From CAWIJJ01 sp963836405 (GTDB lineage: Bacteria; Acidobacteriota; Terriglobia; Bryobacterales; Bryobacteraceae), in contig CAWIJL010000011.1 in assembly GCA_963836405.1 (NCBI GenBank), positions 150,787-214,786 on the forward strand: 64,000 nucleotides of DNA, read 5' to 3'. Of the stretch, positions 35,480-44,950 are shown in pieces. Under the pieces are notes generated by a model. It was not told the origin of the DNA. It saw only the letters and a list, made by a program, of their open reading frames with translations, and searched no databases. Both the position numbers and the translations under genes were made by a program. Numbering within the stretch: position 1 is the first letter of the stretch; each line of letters opens with the position of its first letter.

Positions 35480-35663
35480 GCGGAGCCTCCACTGGCATCT
35501 TCTCCAAAGCCGCATTGCCGGAGGACGTCGTTGCCCTACCGATCACGTCTTGCAGCTCCGCCAGAGCTTCAGCTGACGCCATGGCTCTGCCGACTTCAAC
35601 GGAACCGCACACGGCTGGATCGGCCATCCACGCGGGCAGCCCCGCAATAGTGCCGTCCGGCAA
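35340..35663 (-). CDS. DUF5372-like protein of SRE-2
   Basis: Upstream of the first ATG-type codon the open frame reads YRWHPLFGQDLKLQRTAKF and YIFCELPDGTIAGLPAWM, the same signature as in SRE-1, so the true start lies near the element right end (35700-35790). SAEALAELQDVIG follows. The C-terminal ~45 residues overlap the small gene in another frame and are probably not natural. The frame between HPLFGQ and the element end also reads open. Confidence 0.6.
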   Translation of the reverse strand: MPDGTIAGLPAWMADPAVCGSVEVGRAMASAEALAELQDVIGRATTSSGNAALEKMPVEAPHDRQQETGCAVEPASLPDSAHRPAARQATRTGSGSRRSTVERRRGR

Positions 35664-35796
35664 CTCGCAGAAGATATATTCACCTCGCGGGAACTTGGCC
35701 GTACGTTGGAGCTTCAGATCCTGGCCGAATAGCGGGTGCCACCGGTACTGAATTCGGACGGTCTTCGGACTATGGGCATTATGTTTCGGGGTCGCC

Positions 35797-36262
35797 CGGG
35801 GTTGGCAAAACGCACTTGGCGGTCTCCCTGGGCATGGAAGCCATTCGTCACGGCTTCAGCGTTTACTTCGTCAGCTTGCCGGACCTGCTCGACCGCCTGG
35901 TGCAGGCGCAGGCGGAGAACCGCATGCGCAAGAAGATGGCCCACCTGCGCAAGTGCCGGCTTCTGGTGCTCGATGAAATCGGCTACCGCAGCTTAGACAA
36001 GCAGGCGACTACCTGCCTGTTCCAGTTGATCAGCGAACGCTATGAGCGGGGCTCGATGATCCTGACGTCCAACAAGAGCTACGGCGAATGGGGATCCATC
36101 TTTCAGGACAACGTGATCGCCAGCGCGATCCTCGATCGTCTGTTGCACCACTCGCACACGATCAACATCAAGGGCGACAGCTACCGGCTGAAGGACAAGC
36201 GCAAGGCCGGCGTGTGGACGCAGGCGGCCGCCGATCCGGGCGCCTCTGGAGGTGGCGCATGA
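35797..36262 (+). pseudogene. istB of IS21-D, 3' half with a P-loop rebuilt by the element end
   Basis: The element end contributes GHYVSGSP and istB continues GVGKTHLAVSLGMEAIRHG, Walker B LLVLDEIGYRSLD, MILTSNKSYGEWG and a C-terminal tail. The TGA at 36260-36262 overlaps the ATG of the next gene. As in SRE-1, the right side remains an open ATPase module with a complete Walker A motif. Confidence 0.86.
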
Positions 36263-36960
36263 TCCCGGCACTTCGCTTGCGGCTGAAAAGACCTGCTGGT
36301 TGGTTCGCCGCCGGCCAGGAGGTGGCTGCGGCGTTGCCCCTGCTTTCCGATGCCGCCTTCCGGCTATATGTCTTCCTGTGTCTGAACGTAGATCGCCACA
36401 GCGCACGGATGGTCTGGGAGCCGATGGAGTTGTCGAACCTGCTGCAACGCGACCGCCAGAGCATCACCGACGCGCTGGAGGAACTCTGCAGTCGGGAGGT
36501 CTGCCGTCGGCATCCTGACGCCGACAATCGGATTGCCATTGACCGCCTCTCCGTCGAGATCTGCGACCGTTTCTGGCCTTACGAGAAGCCGCCGGTTGAG
36601 GAGTTTGGCATCGACCAGAACCGCTATGTCCAGCGGACCCGGCAGATGTTATCGGTCCCCGCCTGCGTACGCGTTAACTTCAGCGCCGCCGACGAACGGC
36701 TGGCGGCCATTCTCTATCGGCGCGGCATCACGCTGGATCATCTCCAGCGGGCCATCTGGCTCGGCTGCGCCCGCAAATATGTGGCGCTGTTGAACGGGAG
36801 CGAGCACACTCCGATGCTTGTCACCAGCTTGAACTACTTCTCCGCTCTCGTGAATGAGGTCGCCGATACGTCAGTCGGAGAAGACTACTGGAAGCACATG
36901 CAGAACAAAATCAACCAACTGGAAAGGATGTGGCTGGATCGAACTCCGGCCGGAGGGTGA
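36259..36960 (+). CDS. Third gene of IS21-D, winged-helix-like protein (233 aa)
   Basis: The ATG at 36259 overlaps the istB stop. The N-terminal ~95 residues resemble a winged helix of replication-initiator type (LLSDAAFRLYVFLCLNVDRH, MELSNLLQRDRQSITDALEELC). The C-terminal ~110 residues (SAADERLAAILYRRGITLDH, NYFSALVNEV) align with the 110-aa third protein of IS21-A. It thus appears as the full-length form of a conserved IS21 accessory. DNA binding is likely; the function in transposition is unknown. Confidence 0.75.
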   Translation: MIPALRLRLKRPAGWFAAGQEVAAALPLLSDAAFRLYVFLCLNVDRHSARMVWEPMELSNLLQRDRQSITDALEELCSREVCRRHPDADNRIAIDRLSVEICDRFWPYEKPPVEEFGIDQNRYVQRTRQMLSVPACVRVNFSAADERLAAILYRRGITLDHLQRAIWLGCARKYVALLNGSEHTPMLVTSLNYFSALVNEVADTSVGEDYWKHMQNKINQLERMWLDRTPAGG

Positions 36961-37069
36961 TCCGGGCAAAGACGAAATGAGGGAAACGAAATAATGCCGA
37001 TTCTGCCCCGGAACATCCAAGTGCTTGCTTGCTGCGCCGGGGCATGCCTACAATCTTCTTTCTGCACCT

Positions 37070-37143
37070 GGGAAAACTTCAACCGGCGAAAGTGGGGAAA
37101 TTTCAACCGGCGGAAACTGGGGAATATTCAACCGGCGTTGACA
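37070..37143. repeat. IS21-D right end with three tandem terminal repeats
   Basis: Three copies of GGGGAAA(A/T)(C/T)TTCAACCGGCG-like 19-mers lie at 37070-37088, 37094-37112 and 37119-37137, then GTTGACA. Read inward, the end is TGTCAACGCCGGTTGAA, fitting the TG...CA ends and multiple terminal repeats of IS21 elements. I take 37143 as the right end of IS21-D; its left end is lost. Confidence 0.7.
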
Positions 37144-37565
37144 AATTTCCCCACGCGCAACTTCCGGCTCGCGAACGCTCTCCGTTTTAACGAGTTTGCC
37201 CGACCCATACAGAGTTCTAGAATTGCGGCAAATCGGCCAAAGTTCGAAACGTGTCCACGACGGGGAGCCAATTTAAGTCCTTCCTTTTCAACGTATCCCT
37301 TACAGAACACGCCAGTTGCCGTGGCGCGTCCGCGCGACGGTCGGAATCGGGAATTACCCGTCCTTGCTCAAATTTACCCATCCTTGGACGCCGGGGTCCC
37401 CCCAAAATCCCCCCAGTGCCGAGCCAGTGGTGGGCACGTCCGGGCCTTCAACGGTGGCGCAGCAGCGGCATAGGCGGGTCTTCACATGAAGGAAGCCGCA
37501 CTCCCCGCGCCGGCCGACCGATGCCATGCTTGAGGAATCGCTAGTGAATCTCCCGATCACGACAA
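37144..37565. other. Region without recognisable gene
   Basis: About 420 bp between IS21-D and the end of hsdM. Short open frames occur on both strands but none has a plausible start site or family features. No clear terminator for hsdM was seen. Confidence 0.5.
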
Positions 37566-39491
37566 CTACACATTCACGGCCATGAGATCCCGGAGGCGTG
37601 CCAGCGCATCTTTTATCGTCTCGCCGTACGCGTCGATGGAGTCGATGATCTCTTCGGTGCTTCGGGTATCTAGCTCCTTAACCTCCTTGGGATTCACCGC
37701 CTTGAGATCATATACGGCTGCATCAATGGCGTCGGCTTTGGACTGAGCCTCACGTCCGGCTTTCTCGGCGGCGGCGATTTCGGCACGACACGCATCCATT
37801 TCAGATGAATCCGCATCGGCCCGGCGCGTCGCGGCAAGCCGATCTTTCGCCATGACGGCCCGCGCCTTTTGCGCTTCGACTTCCGCAAGGTGTGGCGCCA
37901 TGTCGTTGCGCGCCTCATCGCGACGAGCCGTGAAATCAACTGTCCAGGAGAAGTCAGTCTCCGCCGAAACCGATCCTCTGGCAGCCAGCGAGCGTGCGAA
38001 GGTCGGAAACGGCTTTCCAGCGTTTTCTTCCTGCTCCGACCAGTCGCCAACCAGCGTTGCAGGCAATTCCGCCTCATCCAGCGTCTCGCCCGCGGGGCCG
38101 AAGCCAAAATGCGCCAACGTCAGCGGAGTTTTCTTTCCGACCTTCACCCGCGAGAGATCGTAGTACCAGATGCGCTCGGTCTTCTTGCCCTTCGTGAAGA
38201 AAACAAGGTTGGTCTTGACGCCGGCCCCGGCGGCTGAGAAAACGCCGCCGGGAAGGCTGAGAATGCACAATAGGTTACATTCATCCAGCAGTTTGCGCTT
38301 GGTCTCGACAAACGCACTTTCGTTCGTCCGAAATAGAAAGCCCTCGTCGAGCACAATCCCGCACCGCCCGCCCGCCGCGCCATTGGCTGGCGCACTCAGT
38401 TCGCTAAGGATGTGCTGAACGAAGAGCACCTGGGTCGAGCTGGTTTCAAAGCTGTAGTTCTTCTGTGCGTCCTTGCCCTCTTTGCCGCCGAACGGCGGAT
38501 TCGTCAGGATCACGTCAAACGTTGACGGCGCCCCGCCGAACAAGGCATCGTACGTTGGCGCGCCCGTCAGCGTATTCCCGTGCCAAAGATTGGGCTGATC
38601 AATGCCGTGCAGGATGAGATTGGCCAGCGCAATGGGGAAAACAAGATTCTCTTTCTCCCTTCCGAAAAATGTCTGCCCTTTGAGGACCGCAAGATCGGTG
38701 GACGCGGCCGAGTCGCCCAACCCTCTGGCCATGAATTCGTAAGCTTGCGCAAGAAACCCGCCCGTGCCACAGCACGGGTCGTAAACGGTCTCCGAACGGG
38801 CAGGGGCGATAACGTGGACCATTGCTTTGATAACTTGCCGCGGCGTGAAAAACTGGCCGCCGTCCGAGTTCTTCTCACCCATTTTGAGCAGCAGATCTTC
38901 GTACACCTGCGAAAGAGTGAAGAAATGATGGTCCGAGCCCTGATCGGCGCTTATTTGATGGACACGGTCTAGAATGTCGCGCAGGTTGGTTTCGGAATCC
39001 ACTCGCGTGCGCTCGACTGCCGTCATGATACGGCCAATCACACGCTGCCTGGGAGTTGCCGATGGATTGGGAAGCCCGCTGGAGAGCACATCAAGGCTGT
39101 GCAGGTAAGGCAGAAGGTCTTTGTTGATGAAGTTGAAAAACTCGCCGACTTTCCCTGCTTCGAGTTCTTGGCGTTTCCAGCCGACTCTCATTCCGTCAGG
39201 CGTGAGTGTAGATGATTTCTCATCGTACGGCGCCGCCCAGTCCTGCCATCGGAATGGTGCGCGCAGAGCGGGCTCATACGGGTTTCCGATGGCCTCTGCT
39301 TCCTCCCACGCGCGATCTTCTTGCGCATCCAGAATGCGCAAAAACAAGATCCAGGTCAGTTCCGGAACATACTGCAGCGCGCTCGCGCAGTTCGAACGCC
39401 GCATGATATCGCATGTGGATTTTACAAATGCGGAGAGCGATCGGGCAGAGTCGATTTTCTTGCCTACGCCATTCTGTGATCGTTTTATCAT
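37566..39491 (-). CDS. hsdM: Type I restriction-modification adenine methyltransferase subunit
   Basis: A 641-residue HsdM. The N-terminal helical domain (LWILFLRILDAQED type) spans to about 190. The methyltransferase domain has the SAM motif DPCCGTGGFL (about 240), the catalytic NPPF (about 330) and FVQHILSELS. The C-terminal part includes a long helical region (HLAEVEAQKARAVMAKDRL) and STEEIIDSI. In type I systems it methylates adenine when joined to HsdS. The ATG at 39491 overlaps the hsdS end by 4 bp. Intact, but its partners hsdS and hsdR are broken, so it is probably an orphan without specificity. Confidence 0.93.
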   Translation of the reverse strand: MIKRSQNGVGKKIDSARSLSAFVKSTCDIMRRSNCASALQYVPELTWILFLRILDAQEDRAWEEAEAIGNPYEPALRAPFRWQDWAAPYDEKSSTLTPDGMRVGWKRQELEAGKVGEFFNFINKDLLPYLHSLDVLSSGLPNPSATPRQRVIGRIMTAVERTRVDSETNLRDILDRVHQISADQGSDHHFFTLSQVYEDLLLKMGEKNSDGGQFFTPRQVIKAMVHVIAPARSETVYDPCCGTGGFLAQAYEFMARGLGDSAASTDLAVLKGQTFFGREKENLVFPIALANLILHGIDQPNLWHGNTLTGAPTYDALFGGAPSTFDVILTNPPFGGKEGKDAQKNYSFETSSTQVLFVQHILSELSAPANGAAGGRCGIVLDEGFLFRTNESAFVETKRKLLDECNLLCILSLPGGVFSAAGAGVKTNLVFFTKGKKTERIWYYDLSRVKVGKKTPLTLAHFGFGPAGETLDEAELPATLVGDWSEQEENAGKPFPTFARSLAARGSVSAETDFSWTVDFTARRDEARNDMAPHLAEVEAQKARAVMAKDRLAATRRADADSSEMDACRAEIAAAEKAGREAQSKADAIDAAVYDLKAVNPKEVKELDTRSTEEIIDSIDAYGETIKDALARLRDLMAVNV

Positions 39492-40645
39492 CGAGAATTC
39501 CCGAAAGCGAGGTTCAGCAGTCTGGCGGGAAGCATCCCTATCTCCCTCAAGCGGAGAGTGCTCGCCAGCCGAATCCCCCGCAGCGGGCCGAGCGCGGCGG
39601 CCGCCGCACGCTGCTCACTGAAAGGAGGCAAACCCACCTCGCCTTCTGCCAAGCGGCTGAACAGCATGCGCTCCCTAACAGCACCGCGAGCAAGCGACTC
39701 AATGCACCTCGTGCCATACGGAGAGCGCAACCAATAGTAAAACCAACGCGGATCGATCCCTCCCTCACGCCCCTTCAGTACGACATAGTCGGGACTAGTA
39801 AATGCCAGGGGCGTCGCCGTCATCGACCATAGCAATGGAGCCGATCATGATACGCATCGGGTTGTAGAACACACTGCCCACCAACACCGGCTTGTACCGC
39901 TCAGGTGATTTGCCAACAGGTTCCTTGGCGGGGCCAGTCCGTCGCGCGTACCACCCAACACTGCGTATCGCGCCCATTGCCCGCCAATTCCACCGGCTAC
40001 TTCTTCAAGTACGTCGCCGAGCCTGGCAGGGGCGGTATTGCGGTGCCCGCAGGTCTGCCGTATCACGGCGTTCGCGAAATTCGTCCATTCGGCAGCCTGA
40101 GCCTGGGCAGCTTTGCGCACCTGATTCACGAGCGACAGTTCGTCTCTGAGGCGAGTTGCCACGGATCGTTGCTGCTCCAGCGGCGGGAGACTGATGGGGA
40201 TCGCAGTGATGGTGTCTTGGGAGATGATGCGCATCGAGTCGCTCGTACCCGTCGCGTTGTTTTCGATAAATTCGCGGGCACACCGCGACCTAATGGCAAA
40301 CATCAGATACTCTTTGTCCGCCAGCTCGTTGTTGACTAATAACCGAAGGGTTTTGTCTGAACGCAACCGAAAGGGATAGTCTCTATCCACGTAGGCCACT
40401 GCCCCAACTAGCTCGCGCGTGTTCGCACGTGAGATCAAGAGGTCTCCCGCGCGGACGCGGTGATGTTCCGAGGGTTCGTACTCAACGACCGCCTTGGCCT
40501 CGCCAGCGCGGAACTCAGACCAGGTTATCACGCTGACTTTCAGCACGCCGAGCTCGTCCTCCCTAGCAAGGCGTTCCGTGGTCTGAAAGCTCTTGCCGGT
40601 CTCGATGCCGAGCAAAACGTCGCCGAGTCTCTGAACGTCGGTCAC
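39488..40645 (-). pseudogene. Type I specificity subunit hsdS, two frameshifts
   Basis: It starts with GTG at 40645 overlapping the hsdR stop. The first target-recognition domain is clear (RLGDVLLGIETGKSFQTTER, LISRANTRELVGAVAYV, ISLPPLEQQRSVATRL). The second half changes frame near 39950-39985 (to ARRTGPAKEPVGKSPERYKPV) and again near 39800 (to SPDYVVLKGREGGIDPRWFYYWL), then ends RLAEGEVGLPPFSEQ. Without the frameshifts it would be a normal HsdS of about 385 residues. Sequencing error is an alternative for one or both shifts. Confidence 0.85.
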
Positions 40646-42612
40646 AGCGCGAACAACCTGGTCTTGGCCTCGCGGACAACATCCGCCGGTCGGCCAAGCG
40701 CCCTGAGCGAAGCAAGCACGCCAACCCGCTTGATCTCCGGCACCTCCCACAGCAGCTCTGTCTCAAGAGCCTCTGTACCTCCTGCTCCGAACTGGTGGCC
40801 GAAGCCGCCGCGAAGCACGGCGGCGGCGTTCGGATCAACCGAATCGAACCAAGGCGTTTGAGTATCCAAATACGCCGTCTCGCGCTCCCTCCGCTTCATG
40901 GCCCTGGCGCGGTATACGTAGTAGGCGAGTACGTCGAACTGATCACATTCCACCATCCCTTCCAACTGCCGCACCAGTTCGGGCGAATACTGCTGCCCGA
41001 CCAGATGGTCAATCAAGCTGCGCCGTTTCTGCGTCTCGACCCATAGACCGCGGAACTCCCCTAGTGTAGAGGCTTCTGCGAGCACTCTCCGGACCATCTC
41101 CTCGCGGTATTCCTCAATGGGGATGGGGACGTCGCGACCAGCGCGGCGTTGCAGAATGAATCGCCCTTGCGGGGTGATAGTGACCGCATGGCCAGCCACC
41201 ATCTCGGGCACGGGGATCGGTTCCCCACCACCTCCACCGCCGCCACTCCCGTCATCACCACCTTCGTCGCCGCCGGGCTTCTTGCCGCCAGGCCTTGGCG
41301 GAGAAGTGATGAAATCCGTGCCGAAAAGGTTGGTGACGCCGGTGTAGTCGTAGAGCCAAAACTTGTACTTCTTCGTGGGTTCGTCAATCCGGGTTCCACG
41401 TCCCACCATCTGATAGAAGGTGATGGCTGATTCGAGGTAACGGAAGAACACAACTGCAATTCAGCCGTTCGATATCAACGCCGGTGGCCAGAAGATCGAC
41501 GGTGCAGGCGATGAAGCAGCGCTCGCCCGATCCGCGCATCACTTCAATGAGATCGCTCCCGCCTTCGGCAGTGCATCTGAAGGCATAGTGATCCTTGGGC
41601 GGAACTCCTTGCTCCTTGCACCATCCGCGTACAGCCGCTGCATTTGCATCGCAGCGCGGTCAGCATGCAGGTCGCGAGTACAGAAAATGATGGCCTTCTG
41701 TTCAGGACCGCCATGTTCACAAAGCCGGCTGAAGAGGTCGCCACACATGGCGTTGATCCGGTCGGGAATGATCAGATCGTCGTCAAAATTCCGGCCCTGA
41801 TACTGGTCCTTCAGATCGTCCGGTGCGACTGGCCGACCGGTTCGAGTGTCGATAGGGTGCAACGCAGCCACGTCGTCACGGGTAAATGTCTCCCAATCAA
41901 TCGATGGCTTCAGTTTGACGATCTCACACGCTGCCAGGTAGCCGTCCTCCTGGGCCTCGATCAGCGTGTACTCATAAACCGGTTCACCGAAATAGCTGAG
42001 GTTGTTCGCCGTGATCTGAACGTCTTGCTCGGTCTGGTGCTTGGAATTCCGCAGTTGACGTGGCGTTGCGGTCAGGCCAATGTGGATAGCTTCCGGGTTG
42101 CGTTTGAGCACCTCCGACCACCGTCCCCAGGCCGACCGGTGGCATTCATCAATTACGATGACCGAAAACGCGTTCTCCGGATAGTGCTCTTTGAGAAAGC
42201 TCGCGTACCCGTCATCCTCGTCGTCGAGCCCCAGGGACTGATAGGTCGCGATGTGTATCTTCGCATTCCTGGCCGCATTCTCACCCCGCTCGTTCTTCAC
42301 CAGTCGGACGCTACCCTTCGGAAATGCTCTCGACAGCTTGTCGTATGCCTGTTCGCGCAGTTCGTCCCGGTCGCAAAGAAACAGTGCCGGCTTGGTCAGG
42401 CGGCCTGCCTCATGCAGACGCCAAAGGAGATTGGCCGCAATGACGGTCTTGCCGGAACCGGTCGCCAGCGACAAAAGTGCCCGCGGCGGCTTACCCTCAC
42501 GTTCGCTTCGTAGAATCTTCTCGAATGTAGCCCGGATGGCTGCATCCTGGTAGTATCGCGCCTTCGGATATGCAGCACTGTCTGCCATGAAGAGCATCGC
42601 TGCATCAGGGGA
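40642..42612 (-). pseudogene. Type I restriction endonuclease hsdR, truncated and frameshifted
   Basis: The visible part begins near ARYYQDAAIRATFEKIL and contains the SF2 helicase motifs SLATGSGKT (motif I), VIDECHRS (motif II), GLTATP (motif III) and, after frame changes near 41630 and 41460, FIACTVDLLATGVDIERLN and QMVGRGTRIDE (motifs V-VI), then the C-terminal region to 40642. The N-terminal nuclease domain is missing: the right-hand IS21-A copy abuts at 42613. Restriction by this locus must be lost. Confidence 0.88.
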
Positions 42613-42672
42613 CTTCGGCGCTCGGGAAAAGTGGCCCGGCTCTGCTCGCCAAAACTGACCCAGGCCGAATCC

Positions 42673-43137
42673 TCAGCCACGAAATCGAACAATATAGACC
42701 GATCCCTCGTAGTCGATGCGCGAGAGCTCGTCGAGCATGAATCCTTGAATTTGCTCAGGGGCACCGCCGCCGGAGCCGGCTCCGATGAGTGGAAACGCTA
42801 CCGAGGAGAAGTTCTGTTGGGAGACCAGTTTCATTGCGTTCCGAACGGAGTGACGCACCGAGTACTCAGACGAGCGCCACAGCATGTTAATACCCGAGAC
42901 GTGAATAATGCCTCGAAAAGGAAGACGACCAGATGACGTCAGGACCGCACCTCCCAGTGGAATCGGGCCATGGCGAGCGACCTCACGAAACGGCTTGATT
43001 CCCCCGCGGCGTTTAATCGCGCCCGAGACGCCCTGCGGCAACAACAGCCACCAAGGGATGATGTTTCTGTTCCAGGCGTTGACAATTACTTCTACGGGTT
43101 GATCGAGAAGATCACCATCCGTGACGAGTACCTGCAT
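42673..43137 (-). CDS. Macro-domain protein, right copy of IS21-A
   Basis: Identical in the translated product to the gene at 11806-12270, with the same divergent orientation to istAB. See that entry for the domain reading. Its perfect preservation in both copies, while the neighbouring ParB-like gene broke in this one, shows recent duplication rather than demonstrated selection. Confidence 0.78.
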   Translation of the reverse strand: MQVLVTDGDLLDQPVEVIVNAWNRNIIPWWLLLPQGVSGAIKRRGGIKPFREVARHGPIPLGGAVLTSSGRLPFRGIIHVSGINMLWRSSEYSVRHSVRNAMKLVSQQNFSSVAFPLIGAGSGGGAPEQIQGFMLDELSRIDYEGSVYIVRFRG

Positions 43138-43303
43138 GGTCTTCAGTTCTGACGTTCCGAACAGGCGGAAAGTCGGAGACTCCAAATTAGCCAGATGACC
43201 CTTTTGGGTTAGAGTGTTGATTCGTAACTGAGCCGGAGGTTTGCGCCCCGGAGAGGAGTGGATTCCCCTCCAGGGCTGGAGCTTCTGGGAGTCATCACCT
43301 CCC

Positions 43304-43801
43304 ATGGGCCCTTCCGAGAATCTAACAGGCCATCCCGAAAATCAAGAGGGTCGGCCGAAGCGATCGGCACGCCGCCCGCGGGCACGCCTGTGTTTGTTGA
43401 AAGGATGCGAGCAGCGCTTCCATCCACGCCAGGCGAACCAGCGCTACTGCAGCGCGGAATGCCAGAAGGCGGCGCGGAAATGGTCCAGATGGAAGGCGCA
43501 GCAGAGATATCGGGCGACGAAGGCCGGCAAAGAGAAGCGGACCGATCAAAGCCGGCGTTATCGGCAGCGCGTCAAGAACCGCAAACCAACGGCGCAAGGG
43601 GCGGATAACAGGGCCGCGAGGGTAATCACTCCGGAACATTTTTTTCGATCATTCCTGCGACCGGCCGGGCTGCTACGAGGGGTTCGCACGCCAGCGGCGA
43701 AGTCCCTTGCAGCATTATTGCTCGCACGCTTGCCGTCAGGCCGTGGAGCGCGTCCGCCAAAGGGAGCGCCGCTGGAAGCAGGCGCGGGTTTAAAGGCGTA
43801 G
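43304..43801 (+). CDS. Zinc-ribbon protein, right copy of IS21-A
   Basis: Identical product to 11142-11639: the CLLKGCEQRF / RYCSAEC zinc-ribbon pattern followed by a basic helix. The ATG at 43304 is taken as the start; an upstream TTG at 43241 is the alternative. Confidence 0.7.
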   Translation: MGPSENLTGHPENQEGRPKRSARRPRARLCLLKGCEQRFHPRQANQRYCSAECQKAARKWSRWKAQQRYRATKAGKEKRTDQSRRYRQRVKNRKPTAQGADNRAARVITPEHFFRSFLRPAGLLRGVRTPAAKSLAALLLARLPSGRGARPPKGAPLEAGAGLKA

Positions 43802-43844
43802 ATATTGATCGGGAGGCGGGCCGGCCGTACATTCAGGCTGTCTG

Positions 43845-44950
43845 ATGCAACTGGAGTTTCATCAACTCGACCGTCGTTGGGAGCACTTGCGAGTACACCA
43901 TCCGGGGCGGCAGCGGCGATTATTGGCGTCGCTGGCAGAGAGCGGGCAGCAAACGCCCATCGTGGTGGTGGCAGCCGAAGGCCAAACGGATCGTTTCGTG
44001 ATCATCGACGGCTATAAGCGGATCACGGCTTTGGGGCAACTGGGCCGAGACACGGTGGACGCAGTGGTATGGCCAATGAGCGAGGCTGCGGCAGTGCTGC
44101 TGGACCGCTCGCTGAGACTGAGCGAACACGAGACGGCGCTGGAGGTTGGCTGGTTACTGGCGGAGTTGGAGCGGCGCTTCGACTATGGGCTCGACGAGTT
44201 AGCGCGTCGTTTCGACCGTAGCGTGAGCTGGGTATCCCGGCGGCTGGCTCTGGTGGAGGTTCTGCCGGAGGCGATCCAACAGCAGGTGCGCGAGGGCAAG
44301 ATCCCGGCACAGGTGGCGTTGAAATTTCTGGTGCCGGTGGCCCGTCAAAGCCTGGAGGATTGCCAGCGGATAGCGGTGATCTTCGCCCAGTATCACTGCG
44401 ATACGCGTGAGGCGGGCCAACTTTATGCTGCGTGGCGCAAGGGTTCGCCGGCGATCCGCAAACGCATTCTGGATGACCCCGAGCTGTTTTTTAAAACGCA
44501 GCGGCAGGCGCAGGAGAAAGCTCCAGCCGGGGCTGGCGCGGAACTGTTACGCGATCTGGAGATGGTAGTGGCATCGTCAACCGCGCGCAGCGGCGACTGG
44601 CTGGCGCCGCTGCCGCAGAGTTGGATGACCAGCAATCGAAAGCCGCGCGGCACCAGATCGATCGGATTCAAAAGCAACTCCATCGCATCGACGAAGAAGT
44701 TTTGACGGAGAAGAAACCGCATGTTGAGTCAAGCGCAACGCACCACGATTCTGGAACTGAATGCGCAGCACGTGAGCAAACGGGAGATCGCGCGGGTGAT
44801 GGGGATCTCGCGCGTGGCGGTGCGCAAAGTCCTGCGCTCCAACTCGACCGCCCTGCCGGAGTTACACCGAACCGAAAAGGCCGAACCCTACCGGCAACAG
44901 ATCCTGGAGCTTTTCGACAAGTGCAAGGGGAACCTCGTGCGAGTCCATGA
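43845..44950 (+). pseudogene. ParB-like gene, right copy, one-base deletion
   Basis: Same protein as at 9992-11098 through the ParB N-domain and helix-turn-helix up to LEMVVA (about residue 243). One G is missing at about 44574 (GGCATCGTC instead of GGCGATCGTC), so the frame changes to a Ser/Arg-rich tail and stops at 44705, just before istA. The original frame resumes in the +1 phase to 44950. Loss of the coiled-coil tail may or may not abolish function. Confidence 0.75.

Larger units (their letters stand above)
33110..35796 (-). mobile_element. Serine-recombinase element SRE-2 inserted in a second istB P-loop
   Basis: A 2.7-kb element with the same gene order and matching ends as SRE-1, inserted at the equivalent codon of a different istB. 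Reconstruction of the host gene gives GGGCCACCCGGGGTTGGC (Gly-Pro-Pro-Gly-Val-Gly). It holds a 697-aa recombinase, a small protein and a DUF5372-like protein on the minus strand. Confidence 0.86.
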
